From Burkholderiales bacterium 70-64 (GTDB lineage Bacteria; Pseudomonadota; Gammaproteobacteria; Burkholderiales; Burkholderiaceae_E), in contig MKUQ01000016.1 in assembly GCA_001898645.1 (NCBI GenBank), forward strand, positions 1-64,000: a stretch of 64,000 nt of DNA, written 5' to 3'. The notes under the pieces were generated by a model. That model ran no database searches and was not told where the DNA came from. It saw only the letters and a list, made by a program, of their open reading frames with translations. Positions 34,195 to 43,647 of the stretch are shown piece after piece. Made by a program: the position numbers and the translations under genes. How positions within the stretch are numbered: the stretch's first letter is position 1; each line of letters starts with the position of its first letter.

Positions 34195-35030
34195 ACTCAC
34201 ACGCCACGCGGGAACGCCTGCGCCGCTCGCGCGGCTTCGTGTTCGACGTCGACGGTACGCTGGCGTTGGCCGACCGGCACCTCAATGGCTACCAGCCGCT
34301 GCCCGGCGCGCTGCAGACGCTGGCATTGCTGAACCAACGCGGTACGCCTTTCGTCACCTTCACGAACGGCTCGACGAAGACTCCGCTGCAATTGGCGCAC
34401 GCGCTGGCCAAAGCCGGGTTCGATGTCGACACCGACCGCACGCTGACGCCGCTGAGCGTGGCGGTGACGGTGTTCCGCCGCAAGGGCCATCGACGCGTCC
34501 TCGTGCTCGGCGTCGAAGGTGTCTGGCGGCCGCTGGTCGAAGCCGGATTCGACATCGTGCGCTCTCCGGCCCGGACGGACGACGCAGACGCGGTGCTGAT
34601 CGGTTGGCACCCGCAGTTCGGCCTTGCCGATCTGGACGCGGCGTGCCGCGCGGTCTGGGGCGGCGCAGCGCTCTACACGGTTTCCTCGGCCGCGACCCTG
34701 GCCAGCCGCGAGGGTCGCACCCTGGGCATCTCGGGGGCGCTGTCCGCCGCAGTGCGCAGCGTCACCGGCAAGCGCTCCATCGTGGTCGGCAAACCGTCGA
34801 TGAGCGCGTTGAAGGTCGCCTGCGAGCATCTCGGCGCCGTGCCGGCCGACATCGCAGTCGTCGGCGACGACCCGACCCTCGAGAACGCAATGGCGCTGCG
34901 CGGCGGCGCGCTGTCCGTAGGAGTGCACACCGGCCTGTCCGGCGCGGAAGACTTCGCCGCGCTGCCCGAAGGACGGCGCCCGCATCTGTCTCTGCCCGGC
35001 GTGCACGCGCTGCTCGAGTTGCTGAGATGA
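34191..35030 (+). CDS. HAD-IIA family hydrolase (NagD-like)
   Basis: The 279-residue protein is of HAD subclass IIA: motif I DVDGTLALAD (about 18-27) with the nucleophile Asp, motif II TNGSTKTP, and motif III/IV VGKPSMSAL ... VVGDDPTLENA. Such enzymes remove phosphate from small molecules. It overlaps its neighbours by 4 bp, between the carboxyltransferase and the CoA ligase. A phosphorylated enol or carboxyphosphate-related side product is a possible substrate (inference); a housekeeping phosphatase role is also possible. Confidence 0.87.
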   Translation: MNSHATRERLRRSRGFVFDVDGTLALADRHLNGYQPLPGALQTLALLNQRGTPFVTFTNGSTKTPLQLAHALAKAGFDVDTDRTLTPLSVAVTVFRRKGHRRVLVLGVEGVWRPLVEAGFDIVRSPARTDDADAVLIGWHPQFGLADLDAACRAVWGGAALYTVSSAATLASREGRTLGISGALSAAVRSVTGKRSIVVGKPSMSALKVACEHLGAVPADIAVVGDDPTLENAMALRGGALSVGVHTGLSGAEDFAALPEGRRPHLSLPGVHALLELLR

Positions 35031-37012
35031 GTACGACTGCACTGCCGGCGCCGCTGTGGCTGCCGACACCCGAGGCGGTCGCCGCTTCCACGCTCGCCCG
35101 CTACCAGGACTGGCTGGCTGCCCGCGGCCTGGGCCCGGCGAAGCGCGACTACGCAGATCTGTGGGCGTGGTCGGTCGACGAGCTCGAGGCGTTCTGGCGT
35201 TCCATCTGGGACTTCTTCGACGTCCAGGCCGACGGATCTCCGGAGCGCGTGCTCGGCCGGCGCGAGATGCCGGGCGCCGAGTGGTTCCCGGACACGCGGC
35301 TGAACTACGCGGAGCACGTGTTCCGCCACGCGACCGACAAGCGCTGCGCGCTGCTCGCGCGGGCGGAGGGCGAACCGTTGCTCGAAATGTCCTGGGCCCG
35401 GCTGAGGCGCGACGTCGGGGCGCTGGCTGCGACGCTGCGCCGTCTGGGAGTGGGCGCCGGCGACCGCGTCGCCAGCTTCATGCCGAGCCGCCCGGAGACC
35501 GTGGTCGCCTTCCTGGCCTGCGCGAGCCTGGGTGCGGTGTGGTCGAGCTGCTCGCCCGACATGGGCCTGGCCGTGCTGACCGACCGCTTCCGGCAGATCG
35601 AGCCCAGGCTGCTGCTGGCCGTGGACAGCTACCGATACAACGGCAGGCTGCACGCGCGCGGCGCGGTCGTCGAGGAACTGCTCGCCGCGCTGCCCGGCAT
35701 CGAGCACGTGATCCATGTGCCTGGGCCCGGCGGTTCCGAGCCGCCGGAGCCCGGATGGCGCAACCGCCTGTCCTGGGCCGAAGCCATCGCCGCGGATGCG
35801 CCGCTGTCCTTCGAGCGGCTGCCGTTCGCGCACCCGCTGTGGATCGTCTATTCGTCCGGGACCACGGGCCTGCCCAAGGCCATCGTTCACGGCCACGGAG
35901 GCATCGTCCTCACGCACCAGAAGACGATGGCGCTCCAGCACGATCTGCGCGAGGGCGATCGCATGCTGTTCCTCGGGAGTACGGGCTGGATCGTCTGGAA
36001 CCTGCTGATGGGCGCCCTGCTCGTCGGCGGCGTGCCGGTGCTGTACGACGGCAATCCGGCGTGGTCGGAACCGGCGACGCTGTGGCGCTTCCTGGAGGAG
36101 CAGGAGGTCGCGCTGTTCGGCTGCGGTGCCGCGTATCTGGCCGACTGCCGGAAGGAAGGGCTGCGGCCGCGCGAGATCGCCCCGTTGACCGCCTTGCGAG
36201 CGATCAACGTCACCGGTTCGCCGCTACCCGCCGAAGCGTACCGCTGGGTCTACGACGACGTGAAGCGCGATGTCTGGCTGGCGTCCATCAGCGGCGGGAC
36301 GGACATCGCCTCGGGCTTCGTCGCCTGCGCGCCGGGCCTGCCGGTGCAGGCCGGAGAGATCCAGTGCCGCGAGCTGGGCGTGGCCGCCTACGCTTTCGAC
36401 GAGCAGGGGAGCCCGGTGGTAGGGGAGGTCGGCGAGCTGGTCGTCACGCAGCCGATGCCCTCGATGCCGGTGTGCTTCTGGAACGACCCGGGGCATCGCC
36501 GCTATCGCGAAAGCTACTTCGAGACGTTTCCCGGCGTGTGGCGGCACGGCGACTGGATCCGCTTCTCGGAACAGGGTACGAGCGTCATCTTCGGCCGCTC
36601 GGACTCGACGATCAACCGCTTCGGCATCCGCATGGGCACGGCGGAGATCTACCGCGTCGTCGAAGCGCTGCCCGAGGTGCGCGACAGCCTGGTGGTCGAT
36701 CTCGAGTATCTGGGCCGCCCGAGCTGCATGCCGCTGTTCGTCGTGCTGCGCCCCGGTATCGAGCTCGACGATGCGCTCGTCGCGCGCATCGAAGCCGCGG
36801 TCCGCACACAGGCCTCGGCGCGCCACGTCCCCGACCGGATCTGGCAAGTCGACGAGATCCCCCGAACGCTCACCGGCAAGAAGATGGAAGTACCCGTTCG
36901 CCGGCTGCTGCTCGGCACGCCTGTCGACAAGGCGGCCCACCGGGACGCGATGGCCAATCCGCGAAGCCTGGACTTCTTCATTCGCCTGGCTGCGGAGCTG
37001 AACCCTCCGTAG
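35027..37012 (+). CDS. Acetoacetyl-CoA-synthetase-like acid-CoA ligase
   Basis: The 661-residue ANL-superfamily ligase of the acetoacetate-CoA ligase type. N-terminal AACS domain (YQDWLAARGL ... LWAWSVDELEAFWRSIWDFF), P-loop YSSGTTGLPKAIVHGHGG, and the C-terminal catalytic lysine in TLTGKKMEVPVRR. It activates a beta-keto acid to its CoA thioester with ATP. Placed straight after a carboxylase that could make a beta-keto acid from a ketone, which is the main reason for the pathway proposed here. Overlaps the HAD gene by 4 bp. Confidence 0.92.
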   Translation: MSTTALPAPLWLPTPEAVAASTLARYQDWLAARGLGPAKRDYADLWAWSVDELEAFWRSIWDFFDVQADGSPERVLGRREMPGAEWFPDTRLNYAEHVFRHATDKRCALLARAEGEPLLEMSWARLRRDVGALAATLRRLGVGAGDRVASFMPSRPETVVAFLACASLGAVWSSCSPDMGLAVLTDRFRQIEPRLLLAVDSYRYNGRLHARGAVVEELLAALPGIEHVIHVPGPGGSEPPEPGWRNRLSWAEAIAADAPLSFERLPFAHPLWIVYSSGTTGLPKAIVHGHGGIVLTHQKTMALQHDLREGDRMLFLGSTGWIVWNLLMGALLVGGVPVLYDGNPAWSEPATLWRFLEEQEVALFGCGAAYLADCRKEGLRPREIAPLTALRAINVTGSPLPAEAYRWVYDDVKRDVWLASISGGTDIASGFVACAPGLPVQAGEIQCRELGVAAYAFDEQGSPVVGEVGELVVTQPMPSMPVCFWNDPGHRRYRESYFETFPGVWRHGDWIRFSEQGTSVIFGRSDSTINRFGIRMGTAEIYRVVEALPEVRDSLVVDLEYLGRPSCMPLFVVLRPGIELDDALVARIEAAVRTQASARHVPDRIWQVDEIPRTLTGKKMEVPVRRLLLGTPVDKAAHRDAMANPRSLDFFIRLAAELNPP

Positions 37013-37070
37013 CTCCGGATTTCCCTTCCGCGGCGGCGGGCAAACACATACGCAAACGAGGAGACGAGCG

Positions 37071-38306
37071 ATGAGCAAACCCAGGGTCCTGATGATCATC
37101 ACGCTGGACACGAAGGCGGAGGAAGCCCGCTTCGTACGCCAGACGCTGGAAGCCAACGGCGTGGACGTGATCCATCTCGACGCGAGCATCCGCTCGCAGG
37201 TCGACGACAAGGCGGAGATCCAGCCGGCCGAGGTCGCCGCAGCAGCCGGAAAGACGCTTCAGGAAGTGCGCGACCTGAAGCACGAAGGCAAGTGCCAGGC
37301 CGTCATGATCGAAGGCGCGGTCAAGTGCGCGCAGGCGCTGCACGCCAGGACGCCGATCAGTGGAGTCATCGGCGTGGGTGGATCGATGGGCACCGCGCTG
37401 GGCACCGTCGTGATGCAGAGCTTTCCCTACGGGATGCCCAAGGTGATGGTGTCGACGATGGCCTCGGGCTTCACGCGCCCCTTCGTCGGCGCCAAGGACA
37501 TCGTCATGTTCAACCCGGTGTGCGACATCGCGGGCCTGAACAGCATCACGCGAGACGTGTTCCGCAACGCCGCGATCGCGACCGCGTCGATGGCCAGGGG
37601 CTACTCGCCGGTGCGCGAAGAGTCCAGGCCGCTGGTCGCGATGGGCACGCTGAGCACCATCGACCGCTGCACGGTGCGGGTTCGCAAGGCGCTCGAGCAG
37701 CACGGCTACGAGGTGATGGTCTTCCACACGCTGGGTACCGGCGGGATGGCGCTGGACCAGCTCGTGAAGGAGCGCGACGTCGCAGCGGTCGTCGATACCT
37801 CGGTGGTCGAGCACAACGACTTCCTGAACGACGGCCTGTGCAGCGCGGGTCCGGACCGTTCGAAGGCGGCGCTGGAGAAGGGCATCCCGGTCGTCTTTGC
37901 GCCCGGCAACGCCGACTTCATGGTCGCCGGCCCAATCGAGATGGCCAGGCAGCAGTTCCCCGGCAAGCGCTACCACATGCACAACCACGCGCTGACCGCC
38001 GTGCGTACCGAGGCCGACGAGCTGCGCAAGCTGGCCCGCCACCTGGGCGGCCTGATCCGCGAGGCCAGGGGTCCGGTGTCGTTCTTCGTGCCGCTGAAGG
38101 GTTTCTCGAACCACGACAGCCCCGAGGGCCATCTGCACGACCCGTCGCTGTGCCCGGTATTCGCCCAGGCGATCCGCGCCGAGCTGCCCGCCGGCGTGGA
38201 GGTGCGCGAGTTCGACTGCCACATCAACGACGAGGCCTTCGCCGACGCGATCGTCGAGCAGGTACTGAAGGTCACCCACGACAAGGTCGCCAAGGTGGCC
38301 GCCTGA
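37071..38306 (+). CDS. Tm-1-like ATP-binding protein (UPF0261)
   Basis: The 411-residue protein is related to the N-terminal domain of tomato Tm-1. Recognised by VLMIITLDTKAEEARFVRQTLEANG at the start (quoted in part: VLMIITLDTKAEE), GVIGVGGSMGTALG (about 99-112) and VVDTSVVEHNDFL. Bacterial members are found in catabolic operons and are sometimes fused to a TIM-barrel phosphoenolpyruvate-hydrolase-like domain; their reaction is not established. Here it stands alone, 58 bp after the ligase gene with its own GAGGAG ribosome site. A role in ATP-dependent activation of the pathway substrate is conceivable but unproven. Confidence 0.85.
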   Translation: MSKPRVLMIITLDTKAEEARFVRQTLEANGVDVIHLDASIRSQVDDKAEIQPAEVAAAAGKTLQEVRDLKHEGKCQAVMIEGAVKCAQALHARTPISGVIGVGGSMGTALGTVVMQSFPYGMPKVMVSTMASGFTRPFVGAKDIVMFNPVCDIAGLNSITRDVFRNAAIATASMARGYSPVREESRPLVAMGTLSTIDRCTVRVRKALEQHGYEVMVFHTLGTGGMALDQLVKERDVAAVVDTSVVEHNDFLNDGLCSAGPDRSKAALEKGIPVVFAPGNADFMVAGPIEMARQQFPGKRYHMHNHALTAVRTEADELRKLARHLGGLIREARGPVSFFVPLKGFSNHDSPEGHLHDPSLCPVFAQAIRAELPAGVEVREFDCHINDEAFADAIVEQVLKVTHDKVAKVAA

Positions 38307-38327
38307 AGCCGCGAGAGGAGCAGATCC

Positions 38328-39125
38328 GTGAACCTGAACAACAGGGTGGCGGTAGTCACCGGCGCGGCCGGCGGCATCGGCGAGGAAGTGGCCCGCACGT
38401 TCGCGCGGGCCGGCGCGGCCGTCATGCTGGGCGACGTGCGGCACGACCGCGGCGAGGCGGTCGCGTCGGACATCCGCTCCGATGGCGGACGGGCGCGCTA
38501 CGTGGCGCACGACGCCTCGCGCGAGGACGCATGGGAACGAATCCTCGATGCGGCGATCGCCGACTTCGGAGGACTGGACGTGCTCGTCAACAACGCGGGG
38601 ATCGAGCAGACCTGCCTCATCGAGAACGTGACCCTCGCCGACATCGAGGCGCTGATGGCGGTGAACGTCACCGGCGTGCTGCTGGGGCACAAGCACGCCG
38701 TGCGCCGGATGAAGCCCGGCGGTGCAGCGGGCCGCGGCGGTTCGATCGTCAACCTGTCCTCGGTGGCCGGTCTGATCGGCACACCCGGCCTGGGCGTCTA
38801 CTCCGCCTCCAAGGGTGCAGTACGGCTGCTGAGCAAGGCCGCTGCCGTGGAGTTCGGACGGCTCGGCTACGGCATTCGCGTCAACTCGATCCACCCCGGC
38901 CTGGTCGAGACCGAAATGGGCGAAAAGCTGCTGGGCGACTTCGTCTCGCTGGGCCTCTTCAAGGATCGCGACGAGGCCTACGCGCAGATGAAAGCCGCCA
39001 GTCCGCTCGGCGTCACCAGCCTGCCGCAGGACATCGCCAACGCGGCGCTCTACCTCGCAAGCGACCTGTCGCGCACGGTGTCCGGCGCAGAGCTCGTGTG
39101 CGACGGCGCGATGACCGTTTCCTGA
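38328..39125 (+). CDS. Short-chain dehydrogenase/reductase
   Basis: This 265-residue classical SDR has the cofactor motif TGAAGGIGEEVA (about 12-23), an Asp after the second strand (GDVRHD) favouring NAD over NADP, NNAG, and the catalytic Ser...YSASK pair (YSASKGAVRLL). It probably oxidises a secondary alcohol or 3-hydroxyacyl compound in the operon pathway. GTG start with GAGAGGAG 8 nt upstream. Confidence 0.93.
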   Translation: MNLNNRVAVVTGAAGGIGEEVARTFARAGAAVMLGDVRHDRGEAVASDIRSDGGRARYVAHDASREDAWERILDAAIADFGGLDVLVNNAGIEQTCLIENVTLADIEALMAVNVTGVLLGHKHAVRRMKPGGAAGRGGSIVNLSSVAGLIGTPGLGVYSASKGAVRLLSKAAAVEFGRLGYGIRVNSIHPGLVETEMGEKLLGDFVSLGLFKDRDEAYAQMKAASPLGVTSLPQDIANAALYLASDLSRTVSGAELVCDGAMTVS

Positions 39126-39138
39126 GCGCGGAGGAACC

Positions 39139-39885
39139 ATGGAGCTGCAAGGCAAGGCCGCGCTGGTGACTGGCGCGGCAATGGGCATCGGCCGCGCGAT
39201 CGCCGAGCGGATGGTGGCCGAGGGCGCACAGGTGCTGCTGTGCGACGTGGTCGACGACCTCGGCGAGCAGGCCGCCTCCGAAATCCGCGGTGCCGGCGGC
39301 CATGCCGCTTACCTGCATCTCGACGTGACGAACCCGCAGGCCCATGCGATCGCGGTCGCTCATGCCGAGGCTCTGTTCGGCTGGCTCGACATTGCCGTGA
39401 ACAACGCTGGCATCAGCGGCGAGTTCCGCAAGACCGCGGAGCACACGCCCGAGACATGGCGCCAGGTCATCGACATCAACCTGAGCGGCGTCTTCCTTGG
39501 CGTCCGTGCCCAGATCCCGGCGCTGCTGCGCCGGGGAGGCGGCTCGATCGTCAACATCTCGTCGATCCTCGGGCAGGTCGGCCACCCTGACCTCGCGCCC
39601 TACGTGGCGGCCAAGCACGGCGTCGTGGGCCTCACGCGCACGGTCGCGCTGGAATACGGCCGCCAGCGCGTGCGCTGCAACGCCGTCGGTCCGGGCTTCA
39701 TCTGGACGCGCCTGATCGACAACGTCCCGGAGGAAGGGCGTCGCGGGCTGGCCGAGCTTCACGCCCTCGACCGGCTGGGGGAAGCGCGGGAGGTCGCCGA
39801 ACTGGTGAGCTTCCTCGCGAGCGATCGAGCCAGCTTCCTCACCGGCAACTACTACGCCGCCGACGGCGGCTACCTGTCCCGCTGA
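39139..39885 (+). CDS. Short-chain dehydrogenase/reductase
   Basis: The 248-residue SDR is a different subtype from the previous gene. TGAAMGIGRAIA (about 11-22), CDVVDD (Asp after strand 2, NAD-type), NNAG, and YVAAKHGVVGLTRT with the catalytic Tyr/Lys. It is 13 bp downstream of the first SDR. Two SDRs plus a zinc alcohol dehydrogenase in one operon suggest that stereoisomers of an alcohol, or successive hydroxy intermediates, are oxidised. Confidence 0.93.
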   Translation: MELQGKAALVTGAAMGIGRAIAERMVAEGAQVLLCDVVDDLGEQAASEIRGAGGHAAYLHLDVTNPQAHAIAVAHAEALFGWLDIAVNNAGISGEFRKTAEHTPETWRQVIDINLSGVFLGVRAQIPALLRRGGGSIVNISSILGQVGHPDLAPYVAAKHGVVGLTRTVALEYGRQRVRCNAVGPGFIWTRLIDNVPEEGRRGLAELHALDRLGEAREVAELVSFLASDRASFLTGNYYAADGGYLSR

Positions 39886-39953
39886 GGCCCTCCGGGCCCG
39901 GCACTTCCGCTCGCCCGCGAGCATCCCGCATCTCGAACCATACGGAGACAAGC

Positions 39954-41270
39954 ATGAGCCAGAAAGACATCGAGAGATCCCGCGCGGCCCGGCCGTCGCG
40001 CCGTGCCGTGCTCGGCGCCGGCAGCGCCGCCGGCCTGTCCCTGATGGCCCCGGGCGCGCTGTTCGCACAGCCCGCCGACGCCAGCCGGCTTCGCATCGGC
40101 TTCATCAGCCCGCGCACCGGCCCACTGGCCGGATTCGGCGAGGCCGACGGCCACGTGCTGGACCTCGCGCGCAAGGCGCTGGCGGGCGGGCTGACGATCG
40201 GCAGCCGCCACTACGCCGTCGAGATCATCGACCGCGACACGCAGTCCGACCCGTCACGGGCCAGCCAGCTCGCGAAGGCGCTGATCGGCAATGAGAAGGT
40301 CGATCTGGTGCTCGTGACCTCGGCCCCCGAGACCGTGAATCCGGTGTCCGACGCCTGCGAGGCCGCCGGCGTACCCTGCCTGTCGACCGTGATGCCTTGG
40401 GAGGCGTGGTATTTCGGCCGCGGCGCGAAGCCGGGCGAACCCTCGCCGTTCAAGTGGAGCTTCCACTTCTCGTTCGGGGTCAAGGAATTCCTGAACTGCT
40501 ATCTGTCGCAGTGGTCGCTGGTGCCGAACAACCGCAAGGTCGCAGCGCTGCTGCCCAACGACGCCGACGGCAACGCGATCCGCGGGAGTCTTGCTCCGGC
40601 GCTGCGGGCAGCCGGATACACCATCGTCGATGCCGGCCCCTACGAGACCGGCACCACCGACTTTTCGGCCCAGATCGCGAAGTTCAAGGCCGAGAAGTGC
40701 GAGCTGTTCGTAACCTTCCCGATCCCGCCGGACTTCGCGACCTTCTGGCGCCAGGCTGCACAGCAGGGTTTCACGAAGCAGGTGAAGGTGGCGCAGGTCG
40801 CGAAGACCGGCCTGTTCCCGTCGACCGTCGAGGCGCTGGGGCCGCTGGGCTTCAACCTCTCCAGCGGCTGCTACTGGCACAAGACCTTCCCGTACAAGTC
40901 GCTGCTCACTGGCGTCACCGGGGCGCAGCTCGTCGACGGATACGAAGCCGCCGCAAGGAAGCAGTGGAACCAGCAGCTCGGTGCATCGATGTCGCTGATC
41001 GACCTCGGCGTCGAGGCACTGAAGACCAGCACGAACCCGAAGGACAAGGCCGCAGTCGCCAAGGCGCTCGGCAGCCTGAAGGCCACGACGATGATGGGCA
41101 CGATCGACTTCACGAAGGGCCCCGTGCCCAACGTCGCGACCGCGGTGCTGATCGGTACGCAGTGGGTGAAGGCACCGAGCGGCGCGAAGTACCGTTACGA
41201 ATACGTCATCACCGAGAACTCGGGCGACCGCAACATCCCGGTCGCAAGCAAGCTCCTGCCCTACGCCTGA
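39954..41270 (+). CDS. Liv-type ABC substrate-binding protein (Tat-exported)
   Basis: The 438-residue periplasmic binding protein of the branched-chain amino acid/amide/urea family. Twin-arginine signal: R16-R17 in PSRRAVLGAG, followed by a hydrophobic stretch ending ALFAQP. The mature part starts LRIGFISPRTGPLAGFG, typical of family 4 peripheral solute-binding proteins. It binds the operon's nutrient for the LivHMGF-like importer encoded next. The ligand is unknown; many relatives bind aromatic or amide compounds. Confidence 0.9.
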   Translation: MSQKDIERSRAARPSRRAVLGAGSAAGLSLMAPGALFAQPADASRLRIGFISPRTGPLAGFGEADGHVLDLARKALAGGLTIGSRHYAVEIIDRDTQSDPSRASQLAKALIGNEKVDLVLVTSAPETVNPVSDACEAAGVPCLSTVMPWEAWYFGRGAKPGEPSPFKWSFHFSFGVKEFLNCYLSQWSLVPNNRKVAALLPNDADGNAIRGSLAPALRAAGYTIVDAGPYETGTTDFSAQIAKFKAEKCELFVTFPIPPDFATFWRQAAQQGFTKQVKVAQVAKTGLFPSTVEALGPLGFNLSSGCYWHKTFPYKSLLTGVTGAQLVDGYEAAARKQWNQQLGASMSLIDLGVEALKTSTNPKDKAAVAKALGSLKATTMMGTIDFTKGPVPNVATAVLIGTQWVKAPSGAKYRYEYVITENSGDRNIPVASKLLPYA

Positions 41271-41280
41271 CGGCGCGGCG

Positions 41281-42021
41281 ATGGACGGGGCGGTGACCTC
41301 AGCCCCCGCGCTGCTCGACGCGCGGGGGCTGCGCAAGAGCTTCGGCTCGCTGGTCGTGATCGACGGCATGGATTTCCACGTCGCACCCGGCGAGGCGCTG
41401 GGCATCGTCGGGCCGAACGGCGCCGGCAAGACTACGCTGCTGAGCGTGCTGTCCGGCGCCTGTCGCGGCGAGGGAACGGTGCGCTTCTTGGACGACGAAG
41501 TGGGCGCCCTCAATGCCGCCGAGCGCTGCCGGCGCGGCATCGCGCGCACGCATCAGGTGCCGCGACCCTTCGGCGGGATGACCGTGTTCGAGAACGTCTA
41601 CACCGCGGCCACGCACGGCGGCGGCTTCGGCCGGGCCGAGGCTGGCGAGCGCACGATCGACGCGCTCAGCCTGTGCGGACTGCTGCCGTTGGCCAATCGG
41701 CCGGCGGAGGCGCTCGGCCTGCTGGAGCGCAAGCGCCTGGAGCTGACGAGGGCGCTGGCCACCGGACCGAAGCTGCTGCTGCTCGACGAGATCGGCGGCG
41801 GGCTGACCGACGGCGAGGCAGCGCTGCTCGTGGAGACAATCCGCAGCATGCATGCCCGCGGCATCGCGATCGTCTGGATCGAGCACATCGTTCACGTGCT
41901 CCTGCAGGTCGTCACGCGGCTGGTCTGCATGGATGCCGGCCGCGTGCTCGCGCAAGGCGAGCCGCGGTCGGTGCTGAAGGATCCGGCGGTCGTGGCCGCC
42001 TACCTCGGGACGCCGCAATGA
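41281..42021 (+). CDS. Liv-type ABC transporter ATPase (LivG-like)
   Basis: The 246-residue ATPase has Walker A GPNGAGKTT (about 45-53), the LivG feature TVFENVYTAA after ARTHQVPRPFGGM, and Walker B LLLLDEIGGGL. The signature loop reads ALGLLERKRLELTRALA, close to the LivG form. It powers the importer together with the following ATPase. Overlaps the next gene by 4 bp. Confidence 0.92.
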   Translation: MDGAVTSAPALLDARGLRKSFGSLVVIDGMDFHVAPGEALGIVGPNGAGKTTLLSVLSGACRGEGTVRFLDDEVGALNAAERCRRGIARTHQVPRPFGGMTVFENVYTAATHGGGFGRAEAGERTIDALSLCGLLPLANRPAEALGLLERKRLELTRALATGPKLLLLDEIGGGLTDGEAALLVETIRSMHARGIAIVWIEHIVHVLLQVVTRLVCMDAGRVLAQGEPRSVLKDPAVVAAYLGTPQ

Positions 42022-42740
42022 CGCTGCTCGCCATCGAGAGACTGGAAGGCCGCCACGGCCTGCTGCGCGCGTTCCAGGACTTCACGCTCGACGTCGCCGA
42101 AGGCGAGAAGATCGCACTCGTCGGCGCCAACGGCGCGGGCAAGACGATGCTGCTGCGCACGCTGGCCGGCGTGCATCCGGCCTCGCGCGGCCGCATCATG
42201 CTGGACGGCATCGACGTCACCGCGCTGCCTGGACACCGGCGCGCCGCGCTCGGGATGGCGCTGGTCCCCGAGGGCCGGTGCCTGTTCGCATCGATGTCCG
42301 TGGAGGAGAACCTGCGCGTCGCGGAATCGGCCGGCCGCACGGGCCACTGGAACCTCGAGACGGTCCTCGACGCCCTGCCGCAGTTGCGACCCAAGCTCCG
42401 CGCCCCCGCCAGCACCCTCTCCGGCGGCCAGCAGCAGGCCGTGGCGATCGGCCGGGCACTGATCACCAACCCGCGCGTGCTGCTGCTCGACGAGGTATCG
42501 CTCGGCCTGTCGCCGCTGGCCGTGCAGAGCGTGTACGACTCTCTGGAGCGCCTGTTCTCCTCCGGCACGACCATCGTGCTGGTCGAGCAGGACCTGCAGC
42601 GCGCCACCTCCGTCGCCAACCGCGTCGTCTGCATGCTCGAGGGACGCATCGTCGCCGTCGGGCGCGCCGGCGAAATGTCGCGCGATGAGATCCTCGACCA
42701 CTACTTCGGCCACCGGCACCGGAGCGCTGCGCATGGATAA
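42018..42740 (+). CDS. Liv-type ABC transporter ATPase (LivF-like)
   Basis: The 240-residue ATPase has Walker A GANGAGKTM (about 38-46), signature LSGGQQQ, Walker B LLLDEVSLGLSP and the LivF-typical GMALVPEGRCLFASMSVEENL. Walker A ends in Met instead of the usual Thr, a mild deviation. Starts at ATG 42018, overlapping the LivG-like gene by 4 bp, and overlaps the LivH-like gene by 8 bp. Confidence 0.93.
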   Translation: MTLLAIERLEGRHGLLRAFQDFTLDVAEGEKIALVGANGAGKTMLLRTLAGVHPASRGRIMLDGIDVTALPGHRRAALGMALVPEGRCLFASMSVEENLRVAESAGRTGHWNLETVLDALPQLRPKLRAPASTLSGGQQQAVAIGRALITNPRVLLLDEVSLGLSPLAVQSVYDSLERLFSSGTTIVLVEQDLQRATSVANRVVCMLEGRIVAVGRAGEMSRDEILDHYFGHRHRSAAHG

Positions 42741-43647
42741 CCTGAACCAACTGATCCAGGGCGTGCTTCTGGGCGGCTACTACGCGCTGCTCGCCTGCGG
42801 GCTGTCGTTCATGTACGGCGTGATGCGCGTGATCAACCTCGCGCACGGCAGCCTCGCCATCGTCGCCGCCTACGCGCTCTTCGTGTTGGCCGACCGCTGG
42901 GAGATTCACCCGTTCGCCGGCCTGCTCATCGTCGTCCCGGCGATGGCGCTGTTCGGCTGGGTGCTGCACCGGCTCGTGCTCGAGCGCAGCGCCCGCGCCG
43001 GCGCGCTAGTGCCGCTGCTGGCCACTTTCGGCCTGGCCGGGGTCCTCGACAACTCGATGTTCCAGCTCTTCGGCGCGGACACGCGTTCGCTCGCGCCGTA
43101 CATCGATACGCTGAGCTACGACGGCTTCATCCTGCCGGGCGGCATCGCCGTCGGCCACCTGCCGCTGCTGACCTTCGCAACCGCGATCGTGATGCTCGGC
43201 GGGCTGCAGTGGTTCCTGCGCGGCACCGCGATGGGCCGCCGCATCCGTGCCGCCTCCGAGGACCCGGCGACTGCCGAGCTCGTCGGCGTGAACGCGCGCG
43301 CGGCGTTCGCGCTGGCCACCGCGATCGCGCTGATGACGGTTGCCGTGGCCGGCGCCTTTCTCGCGATGCGGGCCACCTTCGACCCCTACACCGGGCCTAT
43401 GCAACTGATCTTCGCCTTCGAGGCCATCATCATCGGCGGCCCGCGCTCGCTGCTGGGCACGCTGGCCGGCGGCATCGTGCTCGGCGTCGCGCAAAGCCTC
43501 GGCGCGAAGCTGCATCCGCAAGGCTTCCTGATCGCCGGCCACGTGGTCTTCCTTGCCGTCCTGCTGGTGCGCGTCGCCGGCCTTGGCCCGCTGTCGCGGC
43601 TGCTGCACCGACCCACCCATCCTGCGGCCCGTACCGCTGCGCCATGA
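42733..43647 (+). CDS. Liv-type ABC permease (LivH-like)
   Basis: This 304-residue permease has 7-8 hydrophobic helices and the LivH features QLIQGVLLGGYYALLACGLS at the start and FAFEAIIIGGPRSLLGTLAGG near 230-250. Forms the membrane channel with the LivM-like protein. ATG 42733 lies inside the 3' end of the preceding ATPase gene (8-bp overlap). Confidence 0.92.
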   Translation: MDNLNQLIQGVLLGGYYALLACGLSFMYGVMRVINLAHGSLAIVAAYALFVLADRWEIHPFAGLLIVVPAMALFGWVLHRLVLERSARAGALVPLLATFGLAGVLDNSMFQLFGADTRSLAPYIDTLSYDGFILPGGIAVGHLPLLTFATAIVMLGGLQWFLRGTAMGRRIRAASEDPATAELVGVNARAAFALATAIALMTVAVAGAFLAMRATFDPYTGPMQLIFAFEAIIIGGPRSLLGTLAGGIVLGVAQSLGAKLHPQGFLIAGHVVFLAVLLVRVAGLGPLSRLLHRPTHPAARTAAP

